Positions 52,762 to 62,449 are shown, counted from the first letter of the stretch. The stretch is DNA of 64,000 nt from Novosphingobium lentum NBRC 107847 (GCF_001590965.1 NZ_BCTW01000006.1:1-64000); one strand, 5' to 3'. Made by a program: numbers and translations. Notes: generated by a model not told the origin, from the letters alone.

Positions 52762-53382
52762 ATGACAGACCGTACCGCATTCCAGCCTGCGGACGTCGTG
52801 GCCGGTCCTTCGCTGCGCGACACGCTGCGCAGCGCCACGCGATCGGCGCACCAGACGCTGGACGATGCGATGGCCGCGCTCGACATGGCGAGCACCCGCG
52901 ATCTGTGCACCTTCCTGTCGTTCCAGCACATGGCCCGCGCCGGGATCGAAGCATGGCTGGCCAGCCATGCCCCTACCGGCGAGATGCCGCCGCCGCAGCT
53001 GCCGCTGATCGCGCGCGATCTTGTGGCGCTGGGCGCAAACCCTCCCGCGCTGGCCCCCGCGTTCGTGCCGCGTGCCAGCGACGACGGGCTGGACAGCGAG
53101 TGGCTGGGCGTCGCCTATGTCGTAGCCGGATCGCACCTGGGCAACCGCGCGATCCTGGCGCAACTGGGCGCGGCCGCGCCTGCAACGGCGCGCCGGTTCC
53201 TGTCGGGCGAGGCCATGGCGGGCTACTGGCGCAAGCTGCGCCTGCGGATCGGCCAGCCCGCCGAAACACCCGCCGACATGCTGGCCCAAGCCTCGGCGGT
53301 GCGCGGAGCGCAGGCCGCGTTTGCGCATTTTTCGGCGTGCGCGACGATGCTCGATCTGCTGCCCGCCGGTGTCGCGGCGTGA
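52762..53382 (+). CDS. Biliverdin-producing heme oxygenase
   Basis: A 206-aa bacterial heme oxygenase of the BphO type. It cleaves heme to biliverdin, iron and CO, supplying the chromophore for the phytochrome encoded next. The proximal His is H30 in RSATRSAHQTLDDAM; later helices include GVAYVVAGSHLGNRAIL with the distal Gly-rich helix. ATG at 52762 is reported; a TTG at 52753 with GGGGAAG 4 bp upstream is an alternative. The phytochrome start follows 2 bp after the stop. Confidence 0.9.
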   Translation: MTDRTAFQPADVVAGPSLRDTLRSATRSAHQTLDDAMAALDMASTRDLCTFLSFQHMARAGIEAWLASHAPTGEMPPPQLPLIARDLVALGANPPALAPAFVPRASDDGLDSEWLGVAYVVAGSHLGNRAILAQLGAAAPATARRFLSGEAMAGYWRKLRLRIGQPAETPADMLAQASAVRGAQAAFAHFSACATMLDLLPAGVAA

Positions 53383-53384
53383 AC

Positions 53385-55955
53385 ATGGTCGAATTTCCCA
53401 CGGTCGATCTCACCAGCTGCGCGCGCGAACCGATTCACATCCCCGGCCGGATCCAGAGCTTCGGCGCGCTGGTCGCGGTGACGGCGGACTGGTTGATCGC
53501 GCACCGTTCGGCCAACCTCGGCGAGTTCCTGGGTCTTGCGCGTCAACCCGAACCGGGCGAGGCGCTGACCGGTTGCATCGGCATCGACCTGATCGACACC
53601 TTCCGCCAGCGGTTGCAGCAGATCCATGGCAACGATGGGCTGGAGCGCCTGTTCGGGGTGCAGCCGCTGGCCGGCGGCGCGCTGTTCGATGTCGCGATGC
53701 ACGTGTCCGGCCGCTTGATTGTGATCGAATGGGAGCGGCACGGCGCGGAGTCGCCCGATCGCCATTTCGGCCTGCTGCGGCCGATGACGAGCCGGCTGGA
53801 ACAGACGCAGTCGGTCGAGGCGCTGTGCGATGCCGCCGCGCGCCAGCTGCGCCTCCTGCTCGGGTTCGACCGGGTGATGGTCTACAAGTTTCACGCCGAT
53901 GACACTGGCGAAGTCGTGGCCGAAGCGCGGCTGCCCGAACTCGACAGCTTTTTCGGCCTGCGTTATCCCGCCAGCGACATCCCGCCGCAGGCGCGTGCCC
54001 TGTACTTGCGCAACATCCTGAGGATCATCAGCGACGTCGATGATCCGACCGTGGCTGTAGAACCCACGATCGGCCCGGCCGGCGAGCCGCTCGACATGAG
54101 CCTGGGCACGTTGCGCGCGGTCTCGCCGATCCACATCGAATACTTGCGCAACATGGGCGTAGGCGCATCGATGTCGATCTCGATCATCCTGCGCGGCAAA
54201 CTGTGGGGGCTGTTTGCGTGCCACCATTACAGCCCGCGCGTGCTGGATTATGCGCTGCGCACCACGTCGGAGCTGTTCGCGCAGATGTTCGCGCTGCTGC
54301 TCGACCAGCAGATCGGCGACCGCCAGCGCGAGGACATCCGGCTGGGGCAGGAACTCCACGACCGGCTGATGGCGCAGATCAGCGAATCGCGCGGGCTGCT
54401 CGAAAATTTCGACCGGCTGGTGCCGCTGCTGGGGCAGGTGATCGCGCACGATGGCGTCAGCCTGTTCGTTGAGGGCGAGTACGTCGCCCAAGGCACGGCA
54501 CCCACCCGCGAGCAGTTCCTGGCGATGGTCCCGTTCCTCAACACGATCGCCACCAGCAGCGTGTTCGCCACCGATTCGCTGCAGCGCCAGTTGCCCGCCG
54601 CCGCCGCGTTTGCCGCCATCGCGCCGGGTGCGCTGGTGATCCCGGTGTCGCGCCGCCCGCGCGACTACATCGTGCTGTGGCGCCGCGAACTGGTTCACGC
54701 CGTGCGCTGGGCCGGCAATCCCGAAAAGCCGGTGGAATACGGACCCAACGGCGCGCGGCTGACTCCGCGCAAAAGCTTCGAGGCGTGGCAGCAAGTGGTC
54801 AAGGGCACCTCGGCGGCGTGGTCGGACGAGAACCTGCGCTCGGCCGAAGCGTTGCGCATCACGCTGCTCGAGGTGATCCTGCGCATCACCGACAACGCGA
54901 TGCAGGAACGCGCCCGCGCGCAGCAGCAGCAGGAACTGCTGATCGCCGAACTGAACCACCGCGTGCGCAACATCCTCAACCTGATCCGCGGGCTGGTGAA
55001 CCAGTCGCGCCACGAAGCCATCGACATCGCCGATTTCACCGACCTGGTCGCCGGGCGGATCGATGCGCTGGCGCTGGCGCATGACAACATCACCCGCAAC
55101 CACTGGGGCGAGACGTCGCTGCGCGAACTGCTCGACAGCGAGGCGCGCGCCTATCTTTCGAACAAGGCGGATCGCGTCATGGTGCTGGGCTCGGACGTGC
55201 TGGTCGCGCCCGAGGCGTATGCCGTGCTGGCACTGGTGGTCCACGAGCTCATGACCAACAGCGCCAAGTACGGCAGCCTGTGCGATCGGCACGGCATGCT
55301 GGAGATCGGCTTGTCGCGCACTGCCGTGGGAGAACTGGCCATCGCCTGGCGCGAGCGTGGCGGGCCGCCGGTGCGCTTTCCGGCGCGCAAGGGCTTCGGC
55401 ACGACGATCATCGAACGTTCGATACCCTACGAATTGAAGGGAGCAGCGGTCGTGCGCTACAAAGTAAGCGGAGTGGAGGCAGATTTCGTGATACCGGCGC
55501 GTTACATCAAGGATGCACCAGAAGGCGAACATGTGAAGGCCAAAGACCCCTCGGGCGATGACGCGGCGCAGCAAGCGCCTGCGCCCGCCGGCGCCGGGTT
55601 GCCGGCCAACGTGCTGGTGCTGGAAGACAACATGATCATCGCGCTCGACGCGGAGGAAACACTGCTGGAACTGGGCGTGACCCGGGTGCAGCTGGCCAGC
55701 AGCAACGATGCCGCGCTGGCGATCCTGCGCAGCGATGCGCCCGATTTCGCGCTGCTCGATTTCAACCTCGGATCGGAAACCAGCGAGCCGACCGCGCGCG
55801 CGCTGGCGCAGGCCGGGATCCCGTTCGCGTTCGCAACCGGCTATGGCGAGATCGACGGCCTGTCCGGCGGTGCGCTGCACAAGGTCCCGGTCATCCAGAA
55901 GCCTTATTCCAAGGCCGACCTCGAAAACGCGATGGCGCAAGCCTCCGAAACCTGA
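53385..55955 (+). CDS. Bacteriophytochrome HWE-type histidine kinase with receiver
   Basis: An 856-aa red/far-red light sensor kinase. Biliverdin attaches to C12 (DLTSCAREPIHIPG) in the PAS domain. The GAF domain has the PASDIPPQAR signature and a PHY domain follows. The kinase is of the HWE/HisKA_2 type, with phospho-acceptor H525 (ELNHRVRN), and the ATPase domain contains VVHELMTNSAKYG. A receiver domain is fused at the C-terminus (about 742-856) with D792 (FALLDFNLG). GTG at 53379 is an alternative start overlapping the heme oxygenase stop. The hybrid may pass phosphate within itself or to the general stress response. Confidence 0.94.
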   Translation: MVEFPTVDLTSCAREPIHIPGRIQSFGALVAVTADWLIAHRSANLGEFLGLARQPEPGEALTGCIGIDLIDTFRQRLQQIHGNDGLERLFGVQPLAGGALFDVAMHVSGRLIVIEWERHGAESPDRHFGLLRPMTSRLEQTQSVEALCDAAARQLRLLLGFDRVMVYKFHADDTGEVVAEARLPELDSFFGLRYPASDIPPQARALYLRNILRIISDVDDPTVAVEPTIGPAGEPLDMSLGTLRAVSPIHIEYLRNMGVGASMSISIILRGKLWGLFACHHYSPRVLDYALRTTSELFAQMFALLLDQQIGDRQREDIRLGQELHDRLMAQISESRGLLENFDRLVPLLGQVIAHDGVSLFVEGEYVAQGTAPTREQFLAMVPFLNTIATSSVFATDSLQRQLPAAAAFAAIAPGALVIPVSRRPRDYIVLWRRELVHAVRWAGNPEKPVEYGPNGARLTPRKSFEAWQQVVKGTSAAWSDENLRSAEALRITLLEVILRITDNAMQERARAQQQQELLIAELNHRVRNILNLIRGLVNQSRHEAIDIADFTDLVAGRIDALALAHDNITRNHWGETSLRELLDSEARAYLSNKADRVMVLGSDVLVAPEAYAVLALVVHELMTNSAKYGSLCDRHGMLEIGLSRTAVGELAIAWRERGGPPVRFPARKGFGTTIIERSIPYELKGAAVVRYKVSGVEADFVIPARYIKDAPEGEHVKAKDPSGDDAAQQAPAPAGAGLPANVLVLEDNMIIALDAEETLLELGVTRVQLASSNDAALAILRSDAPDFALLDFNLGSETSEPTARALAQAGIPFAFATGYGEIDGLSGGALHKVPVIQKPYSKADLENAMAQASET

Positions 55956-55966
55956 GGGGGCCGACG

Positions 55967-56809
55967 TCAGGCGGGGTGGACGATCACGCTTTGCCCCGCC
56001 GGATCGAACGTCACCGCTGCTATAGAGGGTGCCAGACCGCACTGGCCAACCTCGGTCGTGCCGCCGTCGATTCGCACCGTGCCCCGGCGCGGGATCACCA
56101 GCAGCGGGCGATCGTATTGCGCCAGCAGCGCCGCATCGGGCATCCCGTCCAGCCGGTGCGCGGTAAAATAGCGACCGCGCGCCAGTTCGACCGTGCCCGT
56201 ATCGGGAATGTGGCGGCGCAGCGCCGGATCGTGCACTTCGCCACGCGCCACCGCCATCCCCGCATCGAGATGCAGTTCGCGCGGGCGGCCATAGTCGTAC
56301 AGGCGATAGGTGATGTCGCTGTTCTGCTGGATCTCGATCAGGCTGACGCCCGCACCGATCGCGTGGACGGTGCCCGCCGGGATATAGAAAAAATCGCCCG
56401 GCTGGACCGGATGCCACACCAGCAGCTGCTCGATCGAGCCATCGAGCGCGGCGGCGCGCATCGCGTCGGCGGAAGCCGCGCGCGAAAAGCCCACGCCCAG
56501 CGTCGCGCCGGGATCGGCGGCGATCACCAGCCAGCACTCTTCCTTGCCCTGCCCCTTGCCCTCGCTATCGGTTTCGCCCGCAGCGGCGGCTTGCGCATCG
56601 TCGGGATGCACCTGCACCGACAGCGCCTCGCTGGTGAAGATGTACTTGACCAGCAGGCTGGCCAGCGCCGGCGGCGGCTCGAACCACACTTCGCCGATCC
56701 GCTGTCCGGGCGGCGCGCTGAACGGCGCGGGCAGCACGTCCTTGCCCCACGGCTTTTCGACCGATCGCGTCGGCAGGCTGGCGCAAGACGTGTTCACTGG
56801 CCCGGTCAC
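55967..56809 (-). CDS. manA: Type I mannose-6-phosphate isomerase
   Basis: A 280-aa Zn-dependent cupin enzyme interconverting fructose-6-P and mannose-6-P. Metal-site segments are QVHPDDAQA (about 84-92) and EECWLVI, then PAGTVHAIGAGVSLIEIQQNSD and YRLYDYGR. The GTG start at 56809 overlaps the manC stop (GTGA); GTG at 56797 is possible. It is last in the glycan operon and feeds mannose-6-P toward GDP-mannose, though a phosphomannomutase is not in the window. It converges with the phytochrome gene. Confidence 0.9.
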   Translation of the reverse strand: MTGPVNTSCASLPTRSVEKPWGKDVLPAPFSAPPGQRIGEVWFEPPPALASLLVKYIFTSEALSVQVHPDDAQAAAAGETDSEGKGQGKEECWLVIAADPGATLGVGFSRAASADAMRAAALDGSIEQLLVWHPVQPGDFFYIPAGTVHAIGAGVSLIEIQQNSDITYRLYDYGRPRELHLDAGMAVARGEVHDPALRRHIPDTGTVELARGRYFTAHRLDGMPDAALLAQYDRPLLVIPRRGTVRIDGGTTEVGQCGLAPSIAAVTFDPAGQSVIVHPA

Positions 56810-57846
56810 TGGTTCGCCGCGCCTGACAGCTTGCCGACCAGCTGCGCGCCTTCGGGCGTGCACACCAGCACTTCGTCGCCATCGACCACTACGATCAGGT
56901 TGGACACGCCGATCACCGAAACGCGTGGCCCGTCGCTGTGGACCAGCACGTTGCTGCAATCCTTGAGCTCGACGTTGCCGCGCACGGCGTTGCCGCCATC
57001 GTCGCGGTCGAGCGCCTCGTGCAGCGCCTGCCAGTTGCCGATGTCCGACCACGCCATCGCGGCGGGCACCATCGCCGCGCGCGCGGTGTTTTCCATCACC
57101 GCGTAATCGACCGATTCGCTGTCGATCGCGGCGAATGCCGCCGGATCGGGATGGAACCGCGTGCCGTCGGCATGGCCCTGCTCCACCGACCGGCGCACAG
57201 CGGCGGCCAGCGCCGGGCGGTACGCGGCCAGTTCATCCAGAAACGTGCCCGCGCGGAACGCGAAGATCCCGCCGTTCCAGGAATAGCCGCCGTCGGCCAG
57301 GAAGGCCTCCGCAGTCGGGCGATCGGGCTTTTCCACGAACCGCGCGACCTGATAGCCGCCCGCGCCGGCAATCGCCGCGCCCTGCTTGACGTAGCCGAAG
57401 CCGGTTTCGGGCGTGGACGCCTCGATTCCGAACGCGACCAGCCAGCCGTCGCGCGCCAGATTGGCGGCGGCAGCGGCGGCGCGCTGGAACGCATCGCAAT
57501 CACCGATGTGGTGGTCGCTGGGGCAGACCAGCATGACCGCGTCGACGGGCAGGCGCAGCGCGGCGAGCGCGATCGCGGCGGCAGTGTTCTTGGCCTCGGG
57601 CTCAACAATCACGTGCGCGCGGCCGGGATGCGGCAGCTGCGCCTCGACGTGGTCGAGATGCGCGGTGCCGGTCACGATCACCGGATCGGCGAACTGCGCC
57701 TCGGCGGTGCAGCGCAGCACGGTCGCCTCGAACAGCGTGTCATCGCCCACCAGTGGCAGGAACGGCTTGGGCATGGTCTTGCGCGAGCGCGGCCACAGCC
57801 GCGTTCCGCTGCCGCCGCAGAGGATGACCGGGGTAATCTTGTCCAT
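56806..57846 (-). CDS. manC: Mannose-1-phosphate guanylyltransferase
   Basis: A 346-aa nucleotidyltransferase making GDP-mannose. The signature is VILCGGSGTRLWPRSRKTMPKPF (about 7-29, in parts), with FVEKPDRPTAEAF and WSDIGNWQAL downstream. It lacks the C-terminal isomerase domain of fused ManC/AlgA proteins; that activity is encoded by the next gene. It overlaps manA by 4 bp and begins 47 bp after the GH130 stop. Confidence 0.95.
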   Translation of the reverse strand: MDKITPVILCGGSGTRLWPRSRKTMPKPFLPLVGDDTLFEATVLRCTAEAQFADPVIVTGTAHLDHVEAQLPHPGRAHVIVEPEAKNTAAAIALAALRLPVDAVMLVCPSDHHIGDCDAFQRAAAAAANLARDGWLVAFGIEASTPETGFGYVKQGAAIAGAGGYQVARFVEKPDRPTAEAFLADGGYSWNGGIFAFRAGTFLDELAAYRPALAAAVRRSVEQGHADGTRFHPDPAAFAAIDSESVDYAVMENTARAAMVPAAMAWSDIGNWQALHEALDRDDGGNAVRGNVELKDCSNVLVHSDGPRVSVIGVSNLIVVVDGDEVLVCTPEGAQLVGKLSGAANQ

Positions 57847-57893
57847 CAGTTGCCTTGCCGTCCTTGAGATACATTCACGACGCGAACGCCCGA

Positions 57894-59204
57894 TCAGTCC
57901 ATCAGTGCCAGAAGATCGGCCACGCTGGTGGTGGCGAAGCCCACCGCGGAGTCCGAGATCCCGTAGGGGATGAGCAGTTGCTCACCCACCTTGAGCGCGC
58001 CGCACGTGTAGACCACGTTGGGCACATAGCCGAACCGGTCGGCGTCCATCGCGGTCAGCACCGGGCGCGACGTGCGGCCGATGATCTTGGACGGATCGTC
58101 ACGATCGAGCAGCGCGCAGCCCAGCGCGTACTTGCGCATCGCGCCCACCCCGTGGGTGAACAGCAGCCAGCCCGCGTCGGTCAGGATCGGGCTGCCGCAA
58201 TTGCCGATCTGGATGAACTCCCACGGGAATTTCGGTTCCATCAGCAGCACGCCGTCATCGTCCCAGCAATCGAGCTTGTCCGAGCGGATCAGGAACAGGT
58301 TCTTCCCGTCCTGCCGCCCGACCATGCAGTACTGCCCCGCGACCTTTTGCGGGAACAGCGCCATCCCCTTGTTGCGCCCGGCCTTGCCGTCGATCGGTTC
58401 GAGTACGAAGCTGCGGAAATCGCGCGTGCGCAGCAATTCGGACCGGATCGAGCTGCCCGAATAGGCGGTATAGGTGCCGATCCATTCGTAATCCTGGTCG
58501 CCATGATCGAACCGGACGAGGCGCAAGTCCTCCAGCCCGTTGCGCTGCTGTTCGGTGATCGGGAAGATCACGCTGTTCGACAGGCTGCTTTCGGCGTGGC
58601 GGTGGACGGTCACCGCGCTGTCGTCATCCACCAGCGTCGCGTCGTCGATCTGCACGGCGGTCGCGAACGCGCTTTGCGGCCACAACGAGAAGTCGCCCGT
58701 GTCCTCGGCAATGCCCTCGCGGAACACGATCGAGCTGATGTGCCCTTCGCCCACCGCGCGCAGGCTCATCACGAACCGGCACGAGCCGTCTTCCATGCCC
58801 GACTGATCGGGGTGCGGCACGATGCTGGGGTTCATCAGCGCCGCAGCGGCATACGTATATTCATGGCAGAAGTAGGCGCCGATCAGCCGCTTGCGCGCAT
58901 CGGACAAGTCGCTGCCGTCGAAGCCCAGCGATTGCTGCACTTCGGCATAGCGTTCATCGAACATCTGTTCGGTCTGCCAGTGCCGCTCCTTGAAATCGTG
59001 GAGGACGTGCGCGTACTCCTCGTCGGCCACGTCTTCGCTCAGCGCGATGACATCGGCGACGAGCCGCGAGGCGCGCGATCCCGTCGCGCTGGTCCCCTGC
59101 CAGCCCAGATGGAACGGGCGGAGGACTACGCGCGAGGGATCGGCGTGAAGTCGTTCATCCAGAATGCGCAAGCTGGGGTGCGGCGGGTCGCCGGGTTTCT
59201 GCAA
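57894..59204 (-). CDS. GH130-family glycoside phosphorylase
   Basis: A 436-aa protein of the GH130 family, whose members act on beta-mannosides by phosphorolysis. Family-type segments include FCHEYTYAAAALMNPSIVPHP, NSVIFPITEQQRNGLEDLRL and FTHGVGAMRKYALGCALLD, then GYVPNVVYTCGALKVGEQLL. It could degrade or remodel a mannose-containing glycan made by the neighbouring glycosyltransferase. The start overlaps the GT gene by 50 bp; a TTG at 59171 is an alternative. Confidence 0.85.
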   Translation of the reverse strand: MQKPGDPPHPSLRILDERLHADPSRVVLRPFHLGWQGTSATGSRASRLVADVIALSEDVADEEYAHVLHDFKERHWQTEQMFDERYAEVQQSLGFDGSDLSDARKRLIGAYFCHEYTYAAAALMNPSIVPHPDQSGMEDGSCRFVMSLRAVGEGHISSIVFREGIAEDTGDFSLWPQSAFATAVQIDDATLVDDDSAVTVHRHAESSLSNSVIFPITEQQRNGLEDLRLVRFDHGDQDYEWIGTYTAYSGSSIRSELLRTRDFRSFVLEPIDGKAGRNKGMALFPQKVAGQYCMVGRQDGKNLFLIRSDKLDCWDDDGVLLMEPKFPWEFIQIGNCGSPILTDAGWLLFTHGVGAMRKYALGCALLDRDDPSKIIGRTSRPVLTAMDADRFGYVPNVVYTCGALKVGEQLLIPYGISDSAVGFATTSVADLLALMD

Positions 59205-61509
59205 ACTTTTGTCTCACATTCGGGCGGCGACCGTGCTGGGCCAGCGCTTGCATCGCGTAGTGCGAAAGCTGGAATGCCAGAATGGATTCAGCTCCGCAAT
59301 TCTCGTTCGCGCCGCGCGGCGTAATACCGTCGCGACAGCGACCGCTGGCGATGTCCGCCAGCACGATCCCGCGGTCGTTGGCGCCCAAGAACCAGCGATA
59401 GGCGGATTCGGCGCGGCCCAGCCAATCGAGCCCGGCGGTTGCGGCGTAAGCGGCCGCAGCGGCATCGATCGCGGCCCAGGCTTCCAGCGGCTGCTGGTCG
59501 AACGGCAGCGAATCAAAATGGCGGAAGAAGCTTTCCGAACCGATCGGGCGAAACAGCCCGTCGGCCGCCGTCTGCTGGTCGGCGATGAAGCGCAGCGATT
59601 CCAGCCCAGAATGCAGCCAGTCCTGCCGTCCGGTGATCATCGCCGCCTCGATCAGCGCCTGCGACAGGCGCGGATTGTCATAGCCGAGCACCGTCTCGAA
59701 CCACGCCCAGTCGGGGCGTCGCGCCGAATCGAGCAGCCGGTGCAACAAGTCTGCGCCGCGTTCGACCAGCGCCATCGCTGCGCCGTGGCCGGGTTCGGCG
59801 CGCAGCACCGCGCAGGCGCCGAGCATGGTGAAGGCGACCGCGCGCGGCGAATCCATCTTGCCCAGCGGCTCCACCGCAATGTCGAACCAGCGCCGCGCCC
59901 ATTCGCGCAACCCCGCGTCGGGCGCGTCCGCCACCGCGTGGCCCAGCGCCCACAATGTGCGTCCGTTGCTGTCATCCGAACCGACGTCCTCGCACCAGGT
60001 GCGGTCGAAGTTCATGAAGTTGCGGAAGCGTTGGGCTTCCGGATTCCACGCGTGCTGGATGAACGAGGCATAGACCATCGCCCAGCGCTGGCGCTCGACC
60101 CGCGGCACCGCGTCGGCAGCACACGCCAGCATCAGCGCGCGAACATTGTCGTCAAGGCAGTAGCCATGCCGGCGATCGGGCACGATACCGATCGAATGCT
60201 GGAACATGCCGGTGGCATCGCACATCGCCGCCACGCCCGAAAAGCCCGGCGCGGCCAGCAGCGGCGCGATGCGCGGCACGGTCTTGACCACGGCTTCGAC
60301 CAGCCCGGCGCCGGCGGCGGCAAAGCGCGGCCAGATCGTTTCACGACCGCGCGCATAAGCCCGGCGCTGCATCGCATCGAGCGCGTCGCGATCGTCGAGC
60401 ATACGGTTGACCGCGGCGGCGATCGCCTCGGCCGAGCGCGGTTCGATCAGTTCGCCCACCCCGCCTTCGAGCAGTTCGATCGCGTGGACATAGGGCGTGG
60501 ACACCACCGCCTTGCCCAGCGCGACCGCATAACTCAGCGTGCCCGACGTCGACTGCTGCAGGTTGGGATACGGCGTGAGGTAGATGTCGCAGGCTTCGAG
60601 CTGGTCGAGCAGTTCGCCGACCTCGAGAAAGCGGTTGTCCCATTCGATCGCGTCCGAAACGCCCAGCGCCTCGGCCTGGGCCATGAGGCTTTCGCGATAG
60701 GCCTCGCCCTCTTGCGCCACGAGGTTGGGGTGGGTCGCGCCGACGATGCGGTAAAGCGTGCCGGGATGGCGTTCCACGATCGCGGGCAGCGCCTCGATCA
60801 CGGTTTCCAGGCCCTTGCCGGGGCCGAGCAGCCCGAACGTCATCAGCACGTTGCGATGGGCAAGCCCGGCGGCCTGCTTGAAGGCCGCTGTCCGGCCGAA
60901 CGGACGATCGGGCGCCCCGTGCGGAATCACCGCCACGCGCGCGGCATCGACCTGGTACTTGGCCGACAGCAGCTCGGCCGAATGGCGCGACATGACCATG
61001 ATCCGCGACGCGCGCGCCATCAGTCGCTCGAGAATCGAACGCTGGCGCGGCGAGGGATCGCTCAGCACGGTGTGGAGCGTCACGATCAGCGGCGCGGCGA
61101 TGCGATCGACCAGATCGAGCACCATCTCGCCGCTCTCGCCGCCGAAAATGCCGTATTCGTGCTGGAGCCACACCGCATCGACGCCGTCTTCGTTCATGCG
61201 GCGCGCCGCGATGCGGTAGTCTTCAGCGCGGTCGGCGCGGATCGTGCCGCGCGCCATGGGGTAGTCGTGGTTTTCGGTCGGGCTGTCGATCACATGGAGG
61301 TCGACATCGATTTCAGGGTGATACTGCGCCAGTTGCTCGTGAATGTCGGTGGTGAACGTGGCGATGCCGCACTTGCGCGGGGCATAGCCGCCGATCAGCG
61401 CCACCCGGCGCGGTGCCGCGCCCTTGAGCGGATCGCGCAGAAACATGTCCAGGACTTGCGCCTTGGCGCCGTGATCGATCGTGAACGTTCCGGGTTGTTC
61501 CACAGTCAT
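59155..61509 (-). CDS. Glycosyltransferase family 4 with C-terminal helical domain
   Basis: A 784-aa two-domain protein. Residues about 30-420 form a GT4-type GT-B glycosyltransferase (GGYAPRKCGIATFTTDIHEQ, LQHEYGIFGGESGE, STSGTLSYAVALGKAVVSTP with the sugar-nucleotide-binding site). Residues about 430-760 form an all-helical domain resembling (alpha/alpha)6 barrels (YCLDDNVRALML, FNFDRTWCEDVGSDDSNGR). It is the first gene of the GT4-GH130-manC-manA operon and probably uses GDP-mannose. The product glycan is unknown. Confidence 0.9.
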   Translation of the reverse strand: MTVEQPGTFTIDHGAKAQVLDMFLRDPLKGAAPRRVALIGGYAPRKCGIATFTTDIHEQLAQYHPEIDVDLHVIDSPTENHDYPMARGTIRADRAEDYRIAARRMNEDGVDAVWLQHEYGIFGGESGEMVLDLVDRIAAPLIVTLHTVLSDPSPRQRSILERLMARASRIMVMSRHSAELLSAKYQVDAARVAVIPHGAPDRPFGRTAAFKQAAGLAHRNVLMTFGLLGPGKGLETVIEALPAIVERHPGTLYRIVGATHPNLVAQEGEAYRESLMAQAEALGVSDAIEWDNRFLEVGELLDQLEACDIYLTPYPNLQQSTSGTLSYAVALGKAVVSTPYVHAIELLEGGVGELIEPRSAEAIAAAVNRMLDDRDALDAMQRRAYARGRETIWPRFAAAGAGLVEAVVKTVPRIAPLLAAPGFSGVAAMCDATGMFQHSIGIVPDRRHGYCLDDNVRALMLACAADAVPRVERQRWAMVYASFIQHAWNPEAQRFRNFMNFDRTWCEDVGSDDSNGRTLWALGHAVADAPDAGLREWARRWFDIAVEPLGKMDSPRAVAFTMLGACAVLRAEPGHGAAMALVERGADLLHRLLDSARRPDWAWFETVLGYDNPRLSQALIEAAMITGRQDWLHSGLESLRFIADQQTAADGLFRPIGSESFFRHFDSLPFDQQPLEAWAAIDAAAAAYAATAGLDWLGRAESAYRWFLGANDRGIVLADIASGRCRDGITPRGANENCGAESILAFQLSHYAMQALAQHGRRPNVRQKFAETRRPAAPQLAHSG

Positions 61510-61552
61510 AGATCGAAAGCCCTGATGAGAAATCTGTCCATTCGATGAACCA

Positions 61553-61577
61553 AACGCGGCGCGGCCGATTCGGTTTC
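61553..61577 (-). promoter_or_regulatory. EcfG-like promoter of the glycan operon
   Basis: On the minus strand GAAAC (61577-61573), 16 bp, then CGTT (61556-61553), one base from the alphaproteobacterial EcfG consensus GGAAC-N16/17-CGTT with exact spacing. It lies about 45 bp upstream of the glycosyltransferase start at 61509. Confidence 0.5.
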
Positions 61578-61699
61578 ACCGCAGTGCAACATAAATGCCG
61601 CAAGCACACAACGACTCATCGCAATTTACCCGACAATTCAGCAATTTGATTTTTCGGATTCTGCTGCGTTCGCTCAATTACATGTGAGCATGTGCAGCA

Positions 61700-62449
61700 T
61701 CAGGGCGCAAACCAGCGCTGTTCCCAACCGAACGTCGATTCGATCGGGTTGCCGTTCTGATCAATCGCCGGGCGGAAGCGGAAACGCTCTATCACCAGGC
61801 GGCAGGTGATGGCATCGGCGACGGCATCGTTGCTCGCCTTGTGTATCGTGCAACCGTGGACCCGGCCGTCGGTTCCCACCATCAGCGCCACGATCACGCT
61901 ATGGCCCAGCCGCGCCTCGCGGCCGTCGCGCGGATAGTCGCGGGCAGAGGTGATGTCGCCGGCGGTCTTGACCGCCTTCTGCGCGACATAGGCCCCGCCC
62001 GCACCGTTGCCGCTGCCGCCGCTGCCCGTGCCGCTGCCCTGCCCGCCGCCGCCGGTGTCCTGCCCGGCCTTGCTCGCCCCCGAACTCTGGCTCGATCCGG
62101 TGGAGGCGACGGGCGGCACGATGATCTTGGCCGGCAGCCGTGCGCGCGGCGCGGACACCTCGCGCGGACGCGCCGTGGGGGCCGCAGCCGCAGCCGCACC
62201 CTGCGCCTCGTGCGATGGCGTGGACTTGCTTGGCTCGGGTTCGGGCTTTGGCAGCGCGACGTCATAGGCGGTGGGCGTTATGCCGACGTCGGACAGCACC
62301 GCCGAAACGCCGCCCAGCGCATGGACGATCCCCCACGCCAGCAGGACATGGATCACCGCGATGGCCACGATGATCCAGGCCCGCGCGCGCCGGCTGAGCC
62401 GGGGCGAGTCGGCATAACGCTCAGGCAGGGCCGAATCGGGCGACGCCAT
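61700..62449 (-). CDS. TonB-like energy transducer protein (second copy)
   Basis: A 249-aa protein with an N-terminal anchor (about 23-45: RAWIIVAIAVIHVLLAWGIV), a Lys/Pro linker (LPKPEPEPSKSTPS), a Gly/Ser-rich low-complexity stretch (about 130-155) and a C-terminal TonB-like domain (ARLGHSVIVALMVGTDGRVH, RLVIERFRFRPAIDQNGN). It has the same layout as the protein at 41335-42081. The start at 62449 is chosen over 62500. Neighbours do not show which receptor it serves. Confidence 0.82.
   Translation of the reverse strand: MASPDSALPERYADSPRLSRRARAWIIVAIAVIHVLLAWGIVHALGGVSAVLSDVGITPTAYDVALPKPEPEPSKSTPSHEAQGAAAAAAPTARPREVSAPRARLPAKIIVPPVASTGSSQSSGASKAGQDTGGGGQGSGTGSGGSGNGAGGAYVAQKAVKTAGDITSARDYPRDGREARLGHSVIVALMVGTDGRVHGCTIHKASNDAVADAITCRLVIERFRFRPAIDQNGNPIESTFGWEQRWFAP

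Noticed and set aside
53223..56537. 1,104-codon open frame on the minus strand
   Set aside because: It lies antisense across the bacteriophytochrome, which has clear domains and catalytic residues. The minus frame shows none.
59164..61548. 794-codon open frame on the plus strand
   Set aside because: It is antisense to the GT4 glycosyltransferase, and its composition is that of a shadow frame (Arg/His/Gly-rich, no motifs).
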